From positions 1-64,000 of the forward strand of contig NZ_LYVO01000008.1 in NCBI RefSeq assembly GCF_001984055.1: DNA of 64,000 bases, given 5' to 3'. Shown in pieces: positions 41,642 to 49,820 of this stretch. Numbering within the stretch: the first letter of the stretch is position 1; each line of letters begins with the position of its first letter. This DNA is from Variovorax sp. KK3. GTDB lineage: Bacteria > Pseudomonadota > Gammaproteobacteria > Burkholderiales > Burkholderiaceae_C. Under the pieces are notes generated by a model. That model did not search any database, had not been told where the DNA came from, and saw nothing but the letters and a program-made list of their open reading frames with translations. A program made the translations under genes and the position numbers.

Positions 41642-44113
41642 TCAAAAACTCGCCGGACGCTCCCCCAGCGGCACACCGCCCGCGCCTGCCTTGAAGGTCA
41701 GCGGCGCCGCCGTTTCGGTCTGGCCGACGCCCGGACGGCTCCAGTCGCACACGCCGCCCGGAAACGCGGTCTGCAGGCGCGACCATTGGCCGCCGGTGAA
41801 CGTGACCGGGGCGTAGTCGGCGGTGGCCAGCGGCTTGAGTTGGCACTTGAGGATGTCCTCGGTCAGCGGCCCGCCCGCCACCTGCCGCGGCGAGCGCTGC
41901 GGACGCAGCAGCGGGTCGGCGTCGCACGTGGCCTGGTCCAGGATCTTGGTGGTGCGGGTCAGGTCGGTCGACAGGTAGCACAGGTCGGCTGCGGCCGTCG
42001 GTCGCGCAGCGGCGACCTGCAGCTGCGTGCGGCTCGCATTGGTCCAGTCCTTGGGGCTCGACGCGACGAGCGCCGACAGCCACGCGTCCATGGCGACGAA
42101 GGAATCCAGCGTCGTGGTGGCCGCCGAGCCGGCCGGGCCGAAGCGCCAGAGGGCGTGGTTCGCGTGGCCGCCCGCCGCCGCATCGATGCGGGCGCGGTGC
42201 GAGTAGCTGCGCCAGTACTGGTGGATGCCCGCCTGGCCGATGGGCAGGTTGTAGGTCTCGTCGTAGGTGCGCAGGTCGATCGTCGCGACGTTGGCGAGGC
42301 TCTTGCCCGGCGAGACCAGGCCTGCCCGGTAGGCGATGGCGAGCGACGCCGTGTCCGCCACCGCGCGTGCCGTCGACAGCTTGCCGTCGGTGTCCGACCC
42401 GCCGATGCGCTCGTTGAGCGTGACGAACTCCTCGGCGGAGATCGCGCCCGACTGCAGCGCCTTGAGGCCGTACTGGATGCCGACGTTGTCCAGGTTGCTC
42501 AACGCCCGCGTCCCGCCCGACGCCAGCGCGTTGGCCGTCGCTCCGTACACGCCCACGGCGCCATCGGTGATGCCGCAGCGCGGGCCGGTCGGGTTGGCGA
42601 CCGGGTCGTAAACCTGCGATGCCGGCAGCTGGCAGTTGTTGGTCGGCGCACCGGTCGCGACGATGGCGCCCGTGGCGTTGTCGGCGACGCCCACCGGCGT
42701 GTAGTTGCCGGCCTTGAGCAGCCCGCCGAAGAAGGTCGTCCAGCCATGGCAGGCGGTGTGGTCCAGGTGGCCGTTGATGGCGGCTTTCTTGGCATTGACC
42801 TGCGTCGGCGTCTGCCCGGCCTGCAGCGCCGTCCAGGCCGTGGATTGGTAGAAGTTGACGAGCTGCACGCAGTCCATCACCTCCATCGCCGTCGTCTCGG
42901 AATCGGCGAAGTCGACCCCGAGCTGCGTGCCGTCGATCACGCCGGGAAGGATCGACGCGACGCTGTTCTGGTTGATGGCGCCGCCCGACCCGCCGTTGCC
43001 CATCAGGTAGAGCACCTCGCCGTAGGTGTCGATGATGTGCTCCTTCATCATCAGCGTGGTCTCGGCGTTGAGATAGCGGTTCCCGTTGAGCTGGGAGTCC
43101 GTCATGCTGTTGTCGACCACCATGAAGCCGCGCGACAGTGCCGCGTCGTCGGCCCAGTTCTGCGACGACCGGAACTGGAGCCGCGGGAAGCCCGTGCCGG
43201 CGCCGAAGGAGTACAGCACCTTGCGGTTCCACTGCGATTGCGGCGCGGTCGCGGTCCAGGCGGCGGCCGTGGGGTCGAAGAGCACGGCGATGTCGTAGAT
43301 GCCGCGGTTGATGGTGCCGCGCTCCACACGCACGATGTAGGGTACTTGCGCCCCCGTCGTCGTGGTCGTGAGCGCGACGGAGCCTGCTGGCGTCGTGCCC
43401 TTCGTGTAGGGCTGCAGGCAGGAATTGGCGGGCGTGGGTTGCGACGTGCCCTGCGCGGTCGGGCTCGGGTCCGGCAGCACGAAGGAACAGCCGCCGTCGC
43501 CCGCCGCCACGGAAACTGGCGTCAGCGTTCGGTAGAAGAGCTTGTACTCGGTGGCGATGCTGCACTGCGCATCCGTGGCGTTGGTCGACAGGCCGCTGGC
43601 GTTCGTGCCCGGCGCCGACGTGCTCGCTGCCGTCGGCGCCGGTGTGGCGCAGACGAAGGGCGTCGTTTGCACGCTGGACAGCACGGGCCCGCTGCGCGGC
43701 GCGTTCGTCACCGTGAGCGTGGCTTCGCGGCTGGCCTTTGTGCTGGCCTTGAGCGTGTTCGCGCCGACGGTCAGGCCGGTGGCCACCCCCGTGATGCGGC
43801 CGTCGGCGCGCTTGCCGAACGCGCTGCTGATGTCGGTGCCGTTCAACGTGACCTTCAGGCCGGTGGCATCGCCGCTTTCAGGCAGCACCTCGAGCAGCAC
43901 ATCGCCCCCGCTGACGAGGTCGGCGCGCGTCGACAGGGTTCGCAGTTCCATCTTGGCGGTGCCGGGCCCGTCGCCGGCAGGCAGCGGGAAGAAGGGCACG
44001 CCGCCGCCGCCACCTCCGCCGCAGGCGACGAGCGACAGGACGAGCGCCGCCGCGGAACCGAGTCGAAAGGTCCGTCGTGCAGCGCCCGGGCGGGGTTGAG
44101 TGAAATTCGGCAT
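41642..44113 (-). CDS. DUF6351 family lipoprotein
   Basis: 823-residue exported protein. The ATG at 44113 is preceded by AAGGAGAC. The signal sequence ends in lipobox VAC-G near residue 31, followed by a run of Gly. A beta-sandwich-like segment (LKVTLNGTDISSAFG, TLTVTNAPRSGPVLSS) comes first, then the long conserved region with MGNGGSGGAINQNSVASILPG, TACHGWTTFFGG and the closing GVCDWSRPGVGQTE. GNGGSGG resembles a nucleophile-like turn of an alpha/beta hydrolase, and paired cysteines suggest a periplasmic or surface location. The activity is not known; polymer hydrolysis is one guess. Confidence 0.82.
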   Translation of the reverse strand: MPNFTQPRPGAARRTFRLGSAAALVLSLVACGGGGGGGVPFFPLPAGDGPGTAKMELRTLSTRADLVSGGDVLLEVLPESGDATGLKVTLNGTDISSAFGKRADGRITGVATGLTVGANTLKASTKASREATLTVTNAPRSGPVLSSVQTTPFVCATPAPTAASTSAPGTNASGLSTNATDAQCSIATEYKLFYRTLTPVSVAAGDGGCSFVLPDPSPTAQGTSQPTPANSCLQPYTKGTTPAGSVALTTTTTGAQVPYIVRVERGTINRGIYDIAVLFDPTAAAWTATAPQSQWNRKVLYSFGAGTGFPRLQFRSSQNWADDAALSRGFMVVDNSMTDSQLNGNRYLNAETTLMMKEHIIDTYGEVLYLMGNGGSGGAINQNSVASILPGVIDGTQLGVDFADSETTAMEVMDCVQLVNFYQSTAWTALQAGQTPTQVNAKKAAINGHLDHTACHGWTTFFGGLLKAGNYTPVGVADNATGAIVATGAPTNNCQLPASQVYDPVANPTGPRCGITDGAVGVYGATANALASGGTRALSNLDNVGIQYGLKALQSGAISAEEFVTLNERIGGSDTDGKLSTARAVADTASLAIAYRAGLVSPGKSLANVATIDLRTYDETYNLPIGQAGIHQYWRSYSHRARIDAAAGGHANHALWRFGPAGSAATTTLDSFVAMDAWLSALVASSPKDWTNASRTQLQVAAARPTAAADLCYLSTDLTRTTKILDQATCDADPLLRPQRSPRQVAGGPLTEDILKCQLKPLATADYAPVTFTGGQWSRLQTAFPGGVCDWSRPGVGQTETAAPLTFKAGAGGVPLGERPASF

Positions 44114-44436
44114 GTCGTTGTCTCCTTGTATCGATGCGGGGCGCTCGTCGGGTGGCGTTGCGCGGCATGAAGAAGACATGCGGTGCGGCGTGCGCCAGCG
44201 GGCATCGCGATACTGGAGCGAAAGGGCGCGGCAGGGCCTATCTTTGGGGCGCCAGTCGGATGACTTGGCGGGCCACTAAGGGTTTGCGAGGGAGGGGCGG
44301 TCGGGGGCCACTTTGAAGAGCTTGACGAACCAACGTTCGGCGCATTTCGGCCAGAAGGCGTCATTCGATCAAGACCGCTATCGACTTGCCTGCCATGATC
44401 GACAGCTATCAAACTTAGACGGAGACGGAACGGGCA
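44114..44436. other. Non-coding gap (323 nt)
   Basis: No gene is supported. Two nearby copies of GGGCCACT (about 44270 and 44307) are the only repeats noticed. G+C falls from left to right, marking the edge of the AT-richer patch that follows. Confidence 0.5.
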
Positions 44437-44877
44437 ATGGACACGAAGTTAGACGCCGAGCCATACAAATTTTTCTCGGGGTACGAATTGGTGCTCTCGC
44501 GATTCGGTCAATGGCCGAGCTTTCACGATGGCGAAGTGCATCGTCTCGTCCTCGACCGAATGAACCGGAATGCTCAGGGTTCATACGTTCCGACCGTCGA
44601 AATTCATGTGCGCGGCTGGACGATGAAGATGGTGGATGGGCGCTATGTGCTTGAGCACGACTCGGTTGTTCACCTGTTGTTCGAGGACGTGTTCGATTTT
44701 GAGCTTGAAGGATTCAATAGTCAGAACGTCCTGTCGTCGCTCAATCTTGAATTGGTGCCGGATGCAGGCGGCTGCACACGGGCGCTGCACATTGAGCTTG
44801 AGCACTGCTATATGTTCTGCGGACAGTTCAGCGCTCGCAAAGCTACGGTGCTTAAGGTGGAACCTTTCGCGGATTGA
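44437..44877 (+). CDS. Immunity-protein-50-like protein
   Basis: 146-residue acidic soluble protein. The segment RFGQWPSFHDGEVHRLVLDR followed by alternating beta strands (VEIHVRGWTMKM, VVHLLFEDVFDFELEGF) is the pattern of the Imm50 family, predicted immunity proteins of polymorphic toxin systems. No toxin gene is visible beside it. Base composition is clearly more AT-rich than the flanking genes, consistent with horizontal acquisition. It may be an orphan immunity gene. The annotation rests on the FHDxEV motif and general shape. Confidence 0.65.
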   Translation: MDTKLDAEPYKFFSGYELVLSRFGQWPSFHDGEVHRLVLDRMNRNAQGSYVPTVEIHVRGWTMKMVDGRYVLEHDSVVHLLFEDVFDFELEGFNSQNVLSSLNLELVPDAGGCTRALHIELEHCYMFCGQFSARKATVLKVEPFAD

Positions 44878-45032
44878 TCGGCCCTGTCACAGTCGCCTGA
44901 GGCGCAACTGAACGACTGCTCTCTACGCCCCGCAGGGGTCACTGGAAGTCAGCTCACGACCCTTCGGCGTCACGAGCGGACGGCAGATTCAGGCCAGAAC
45001 CAGACCTTCACAAGCAGGTTAGATTTGTGCCC

Positions 45033-45305
45033 ATGACACGTTCACGAACGCCTCTCGAGACCGCCGCCGGCAAGCTCATCGCGGCGATTCAGAAGGAGTG
45101 GGGCATCGAAGCTGGTCAGCCGGAGTCGGCTGCAAGCGAGAACGTGATGCATGCTGCGCACGTCCTGCTTCAGGCAGCGTCCAAGTACGGGTCAATCGCG
45201 AGCGTCATCGGCTCGAACTCCGTTTCGACGTCCTTGGGCGAGCAGTGGGTTCAGGCCCATCCGCAAGTCCTGCCATACATCGCGGCCCTCGAAGGCGCTC
45301 AATGA
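45033..45305 (+). CDS. Hypothetical small helical protein
   Basis: 90-residue protein, mainly alpha-helical (LETAAGKLIAAIQKEWGIEAG, AAHVLLQAASKYGSIASVIG), with no signal or membrane segment. A GTG two codons upstream is an alternative start. I do not recognise it. It lies between an immunity-like gene and a convergent unknown gene in an AT-richer patch, so it may be part of the same accessory region. Moderate codon bias and clean boundaries support it as a gene. Confidence 0.5.
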   Translation: MTRSRTPLETAAGKLIAAIQKEWGIEAGQPESAASENVMHAAHVLLQAASKYGSIASVIGSNSVSTSLGEQWVQAHPQVLPYIAALEGAQ

Positions 45306-45353
45306 GCGACGGACGCCAGACGGCCATGAGCGGGCCTTGGGCCGACTTCAATT

Positions 45354-45869
45354 TCAGGTGTCTCCGGAAGAGCCGTTGGCTATACGACGCTCGGCAGCTG
45401 CCTTCAGGTTAGGCCAACCCTCAAGAATCGAGATTGCGCCAGCGTGTCCTTGCGCTGCAGACATCCGCAGCAGAGCCTCGGCACGCGCGAGGACTACCAA
45501 GGAGCGATCTCTCATGGCCTTGCGATGCAACTCCATGAAGAGCTGGTGTTGCGCGTCTGGGTCGCCGGCCTCTGCTTGCTGTTCGCACTCCGCAACAAAT
45601 GCTGCTCGCGCATGGTCAGCCTCGGCCTCGTAGTCCCTTATGCCGATCTTCGTTGCGTTGTTCAGGTCAATGAGGGAGAAGACCAGGCGACCAAGCTTCA
45701 TCTCAGCCTCGTCCGCAGACCCTTCACGAAGAATTGCCACCTCGGGACATACCCCGTCAAACTCTTTCGCGCGAATCGCCGCTGTGTTCTCTACATCAGT
45801 TGAATAGAAGATGACCTTGCCGAGTTGCTCGTCAAGGTGAACCACCAGGTCCCGCTTCTTGCCTGCCAT
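45354..45869 (-). CDS. Hypothetical protein with a Sel1-like C-terminal helix pair
   Basis: 171 residues from the ATG at 45869; in-frame ATGs further upstream are possible. The N-terminal half is mixed (KKRDLVVHLDEQLGKVIFYSTD). The C-terminal half is helical, with AEALLRMSAAQGHAGAISILEG resembling one Sel1/TPR-like repeat. There is no signal peptide. The family is not recognised. It lies downstream of two other small genes of the same strand in the AT-richer patch, about 120 nt after the last of them. Confidence 0.6.
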   Translation of the reverse strand: MAGKKRDLVVHLDEQLGKVIFYSTDVENTAAIRAKEFDGVCPEVAILREGSADEAEMKLGRLVFSLIDLNNATKIGIRDYEAEADHARAAFVAECEQQAEAGDPDAQHQLFMELHRKAMRDRSLVVLARAEALLRMSAAQGHAGAISILEGWPNLKAAAERRIANGSSGDT

Positions 45870-45989
45870 GCGTGTTCCCAATAGGTCGGATGTGTCATTC
45901 TGCATCCGGAGCGAACGGCAGGTTTCGAGGACTCTGGTTGACTGCAGTGGGCCCGAAGCGGACATGCTGGATGTCCTCGGCGCCACGCA

Positions 45990-46373
45990 TCAGTCCGACT
46001 CAGGGAAGTGATCTCTGAAGGCCGTCCCGAAGGCAGGTGATCCAGTCACCGTAAGAGCAATCGTCACTCTGCCGGGCGACTGCGCCACGTCGACCCGCTG
46101 GCGCGCCAAGTCATAGGCAATCTTGAGCGGCGCATCGTGCTCGCCGACCGCTTGCAACTCGAAGTCCCACTCGCCGTTTTCCTGGACCGCTGACGGTTCG
46201 CCGAACTCGCGACACGCCCAGTTCAGCACGGCCTCCACCTCACGGAGCAGTTCCGGGACGCGAGCAGGCAGAACCGATGCCATCGCGTCGAAGCTGCAGG
46301 CGCCGCTTTCCTCGTCGGTAGATTCGAAGAGTAGGTATTCGAGTAGCACTGTCAACTCAGAGGCTACGCTCAC
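45990..46373 (-). CDS. Hypothetical protein
   Basis: 127-residue soluble protein that I do not recognise. It begins with an acidic helix (ELTVLLEYLLFESTDEESG) and ends in strands VTIALTVTGSPAFGTAF. The GTG start overlaps the TGA of the PH-domain gene by three bases, so the two are translationally coupled and probably work together. Confidence 0.6.
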   Translation of the reverse strand: MSVASELTVLLEYLLFESTDEESGACSFDAMASVLPARVPELLREVEAVLNWACREFGEPSAVQENGEWDFELQAVGEHDAPLKIAYDLARQRVDVAQSPGRVTIALTVTGSPAFGTAFRDHFPESD

Positions 46374-46747
46374 TTCAACACATAACTCGCCAATACACTC
46401 TGCACCTCGTAGATGCTCAGCTTCTTGTTGAACTGCTTTTGAATCGGCGCCGCCGTGCCCGATATCCAGATCTTCAGCTCGGCATCCAGGTCGAAGGTGC
46501 CGGCCGTCTCGATGCTGAAGTGCGTGATGCTCTTGTACGGGATCGAGTGGTACTCGGTCTTGCTGCCCGTGATGCCTTGCTTGTCGACGAGCACAAAGCG
46601 TTTGTCGGTGAAGACGAAGTAGTCGCGAATCAGCTGGTATGCGTGCTCCACGATTTCGCCCGGCGCGAGGATCTGGCTGAACTCGCGTTGAATTTTTGTC
46701 GCATCGATCTTGGCTGCGTTGCCAAGCATTCCATCAAGCAGTCCCAC
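46370..46747 (-). CDS. Bacterial PH-domain protein (bPH_1 family)
   Basis: 125-residue protein filled by one bacterial pleckstrin-homology-like domain. The family order is clear: VGLLDGMLGNAAKID at the start, APGEIVEHAYQLIRDYFVFTDKRFVLVDKQG, then YHSIPYKSITHFSIETAGTFDLDAELKIW. The GTG at 46747 aligns with the usual family start and has an AAGG-type ribosome site. Ligands of bacterial PH domains are mostly unknown; some form ring-like oligomers. It heads a two-gene coupled unit with the unknown gene at 45990. Confidence 0.88.
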   Translation of the reverse strand: MGLLDGMLGNAAKIDATKIQREFSQILAPGEIVEHAYQLIRDYFVFTDKRFVLVDKQGITGSKTEYHSIPYKSITHFSIETAGTFDLDAELKIWISGTAAPIQKQFNKKLSIYEVQSVLASYVLK

Positions 46748-46828
46748 GACCTTGTTCCTTTTCTGTGGAGTCGGCGCGCATCGTCGGGATGCGCAGGCTG
46801 CATTGTTGGGCAAATTCGCCGGCCGGCG

Positions 46829-47758
46829 TCAGGCGAAGCGGGGAAACAGCCCCTCGGCGTTGCCTCGGTCGATCGCAGCGCGCACGTCATGGTGAAGCGC
46901 GAACTCGTCGAAGAGGCGCGTGAAGTGCAACGAGCGTTCCTTCGGCGCATAGGGCCAGTCGCTGCCGAAGGTGATGCGCTGCGGGTCGGCGAAGGCCAGC
47001 AGTGACGGCAAGGCGTAGGGGCTGCTCGACAGCGCGGTGTCGAAATGAAAGCGCCGCAGTTGCTCGATGCCCTTGACGGGGTCGCCGTCCGGCGAGCACA
47101 TGCGGGCGATGCGTTCGGCGGCGTAGGGAATGAAGCCGCCGCCGTGCGACAGGATGATCCTCGCACCGGGAAAGCGATCCATCCAGCCTCGTCGGCACAT
47201 GTTGATGCCGGCGCGGGTGGTGTCGAGCAGGAAGTCGGCGACGAAGGGCGGGATGCCCGGCACCGGTGGCGTGGGCAGTTCGGAGGGATGCACGAACACG
47301 ACGGCACGGCGACGGTCGAGCTCCTCCATCAAGGGTTCGATGGCCGCATCGCCGAGATAGGTGCCGCGCACGTTGGTCAGCAGCACCACGCCATCGGCGC
47401 CCAGTTCGTCGAGCGCGTAGGCGGCCTCGGCCAGCGCGCCGTCGACGTCGGGGAGCGTGAGGGTCGCGAAGAAGCCGAAGCGGCCCGGATGATCGTGGGA
47501 CACCTGCGCGGCGAACTCGTTCACCTTGCGTGCCATCGCGCGGGCCTGTGCGTCGTCGCCCAGGTGCACGCCGGGCGTCGACACCGACAGGATGCCGGCG
47601 GCGATGCCGGCGCTGTCCATCAGGTCGAGCGCGCCTGCGGCACTCCAGTGAGGAATGGGCAGCCCGCCTGCCAGCATGCCCTGCTGGTCGAGCCAGGCGG
47701 CGTATGCCGGGGGCACGATGTGCTGGTGGGTGTCGATGCGTCGTGAGTCGTCGGCCAT
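46829..47758 (-). CDS. Amidohydrolase family 2 (ACMSD-like) enzyme
   Basis: 309-residue metal-dependent TIM-barrel enzyme. The first metal motif is IDTHQHIVPP; later ligands appear in VFVHPSE, ILSHGGGFIPYAAERI and FGSDWPYAP. This is the 2-amino-3-carboxymuconate semialdehyde / gamma-resorcylate decarboxylase group. The ATG at 47758 has AGGA at the right distance. A Bug receptor gene lies 31 nt upstream on the same strand with a divergent lysR beyond it. The likely role is therefore breakdown of the carboxylate captured by that receptor. Confidence 0.9.
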   Translation of the reverse strand: MADDSRRIDTHQHIVPPAYAAWLDQQGMLAGGLPIPHWSAAGALDLMDSAGIAAGILSVSTPGVHLGDDAQARAMARKVNEFAAQVSHDHPGRFGFFATLTLPDVDGALAEAAYALDELGADGVVLLTNVRGTYLGDAAIEPLMEELDRRRAVVFVHPSELPTPPVPGIPPFVADFLLDTTRAGINMCRRGWMDRFPGARIILSHGGGFIPYAAERIARMCSPDGDPVKGIEQLRRFHFDTALSSSPYALPSLLAFADPQRITFGSDWPYAPKERSLHFTRLFDEFALHHDVRAAIDRGNAEGLFPRFA

Positions 47759-47789
47759 GGTCGGGTCCTGCAAGTGGTTGTCGGAATGG

Positions 47790-48770
47790 TCACTCGGCCT
47801 TCAGGCCGGCTTGTTGAACGGCGAGGGCCAGCTTCTTCTTCTCCGATGCAAGGAATTGGCGCGCATCGTCGATCGAGCCTCCGACCGGGTAGTTGGCCGT
47901 GGCCTGCAGCTTCTGTATCAACTCGGGCGACTTGAGCGCCGCGTTCACGGCCGCGTTGATGTCATGGAGCCGTGCCGGTGGCGTGCCCTGGGCCGCGAAG
48001 AGCATGAACCAGCCCGTGAGTTCCAGCCCCGGCACGGTGTCCTTGGCGAGCGGCATGCCTTCCAGGCCGGCAAGGGGGCGGTTGGCGGTCACGCCCAGTA
48101 CGCGGAGGCGACCGGACTTGACGAGCGGCAGCAGCGGCGCGATGCCGTCCACCGACATGGCGGTGTCGCCGCCGACCACCGACTGCAGCGCCTGGCCGCT
48201 GCCGCTCATGGGCACGTTGTTGAACTGCGCGCCGCTCAGTTGCCCGAGCAGCACGCCGGCCAGATGCGGGACGGAGCCGCGCGTGGTGCTGCCGAGGGTC
48301 ACGGTGTCGGGCTTGGCCTTCGCCTGCGCGATGGCGTCGGCCAGCGTCTTCGGTCCGGCGCTCGGGTTGGCCACGAACATCATGGGCGTGTCGGCCACGG
48401 TCACGACCGGCTCGAAGTCGGTGGCCAGGTCGAACTTCGCGGCGCGGTAGGTCAGGGGCGTCACGGTGGCGACGGCCGCGTGCACGAAGAGCAGGGTGTT
48501 GGCCCGGTTCGCCGCGGACCTGGCCGCCATCACCGCGACGATGCCGCCCGCACCGGGCTTGTTGTCGACGATGAAGGGCTGGCCCAGCCGGCGCTGCAGT
48601 TCGTCGGCGATCATCCGCGCGACGATGTCGGGCGCGCTGCCGGCCGGGGCCGGAACGACCATGGTCATCGGCGTGGCCGGTGCCTTGGTCTGGGCCTGGG
48701 CCGGCGCGGTTCCGGCGATGAAGAACGCGAAGGCCGTGCAGGCCGTGGCGCATCTGAGCAACTGCAACAT
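47790..48770 (-). CDS. Bug-family (TctC-type) periplasmic solute receptor
   Basis: 326-residue orphan tripartite-tricarboxylate receptor. The signal peptide ends APAQAQ. The Bug core shows TMVVPAPAGSAPDIVARMIADEL and GQPFIVDNKPGAGGIVAVMAA. GGAGA lies 7 nt before the ATG. It is transcribed with the amidohydrolase gene downstream and is divergent from a lysR gene 93 nt away, the usual regulatory arrangement. No TctA/TctB permease is nearby. Confidence 0.92.
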   Translation of the reverse strand: MLQLLRCATACTAFAFFIAGTAPAQAQTKAPATPMTMVVPAPAGSAPDIVARMIADELQRRLGQPFIVDNKPGAGGIVAVMAARSAANRANTLLFVHAAVATVTPLTYRAAKFDLATDFEPVVTVADTPMMFVANPSAGPKTLADAIAQAKAKPDTVTLGSTTRGSVPHLAGVLLGQLSGAQFNNVPMSGSGQALQSVVGGDTAMSVDGIAPLLPLVKSGRLRVLGVTANRPLAGLEGMPLAKDTVPGLELTGWFMLFAAQGTPPARLHDINAAVNAALKSPELIQKLQATANYPVGGSIDDARQFLASEKKKLALAVQQAGLKAE

Positions 48771-48863
48771 CGACGTGTCTCCATCTCTTGTACGAATGGG
48801 TGCAGCGTAGGCCCAGCGCGAATTTCTGAATAGTGCAACGGGGCGAACTCTAGAATCCACCGC

Positions 48864-49820
48864 ATGGATATCAGGTCGGTCGACCTCAACCTGCTGCCCG
48901 TGCTCGACGCGCTGCTCCGGCACCGCAGCGCAACACTGGCGGCACGCGAACTCAACATGAGCCAGTCGGCGCTGAGCACGGCACTGGGCCGATTGCGCGC
49001 GCTGCTGGGCGACGAGCTGTTCGTTCGCACCGGCCGGGGTTTTCGCCCCACGGCGCGCGCGAGCGAACTGGCCGAGCCCGTGGCGGAAATCATCGAGCGC
49101 GTGTCCGACCGGATCCTGCAAAGCTCGAGCTTCGACCCGAAGACGGCGCGTGCCGATTTCCGCATCGCTCATTCCGACGTGGGTGCCTATGTGCTGTGGC
49201 CGCGGGTGGTGCGCGCGGTACGTGCCAGGGCGCCCGGCGTGCAGTTGGCGTTGAAGACGCTGCAGCAGGACGAGATCGCGCCTGCGCTGGCCGAGGGGCA
49301 GGTCGACCTGGCCGTTGGCAGTTACCCGGGCCTGCCGGATTCGTTGTTTCAGCAACGCCTGTTCGAGCGCGTCTACGTCGCGCTGATGGCGGCGACGCAC
49401 CCGCTGGCAAAAAAGACGGTGACGCTGCGCAGCTTCGCCGCATCACCGCAGGTGGTGGTGCGCGCAGCTTCGGGCGTGCAGGACCGCATCGACCAGGTGC
49501 TGTCGCAGCAGGGCCTGGCGCGGCCCCGGTGCGTCGAACTGCCCTCGTACCTGATGATCCCGCCCCTGCTGGAGGCTGGCGACTTCCTGGCCGTGGTGCC
49601 GGGCCAGCTGGCAGACGCTTTCTCGCGCCACGGGGGCTTCGTCAGCCGCAAGCTGCCGTTCACGGTGCCGGCCAGTGTCATCCGCATGCACTGGCACCGG
49701 CGCTTCAACGACGATGCCGCCAACCGCTGGCTGCGCGCGCTGATGGTCGAGGAGTTCGGCGCCGAGCCCGATTCGGCGAAGGGGCGCCTGCCTAAGGTCG
49801 CGCCTCGAACACCAGGTTGA
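48864..49820 (+). CDS. LysR-family transcriptional regulator
   Basis: 318-residue regulator of the NodD-like branch. The wHTH includes SATLAARELNMSQSALSTALGRL with DELFVRTGRGFRPT after it, followed by a substrate-binding domain starting near TARADFRIAHSDVG. It is divergent from the Bug/amidohydrolase operon, its likely target. No Shine-Dalgarno is seen. A TAGAAT -10-like box at 48851-48856 ends only 7 nt before the ATG, so the message might be leaderless. Its 3' end overlaps the convergent methyltransferase gene by 29 bp. Confidence 0.9.
   Translation: MDIRSVDLNLLPVLDALLRHRSATLAARELNMSQSALSTALGRLRALLGDELFVRTGRGFRPTARASELAEPVAEIIERVSDRILQSSSFDPKTARADFRIAHSDVGAYVLWPRVVRAVRARAPGVQLALKTLQQDEIAPALAEGQVDLAVGSYPGLPDSLFQQRLFERVYVALMAATHPLAKKTVTLRSFAASPQVVVRAASGVQDRIDQVLSQQGLARPRCVELPSYLMIPPLLEAGDFLAVVPGQLADAFSRHGGFVSRKLPFTVPASVIRMHWHRRFNDDAANRWLRALMVEEFGAEPDSAKGRLPKVAPRTPG

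Noticed and set aside
46370..46747. Possibility that the PH-domain gene is part of a toxin system
   Set aside because: The bPH_1 family is not specific to toxin loci and no toxin is adjacent; only general proximity is recorded.
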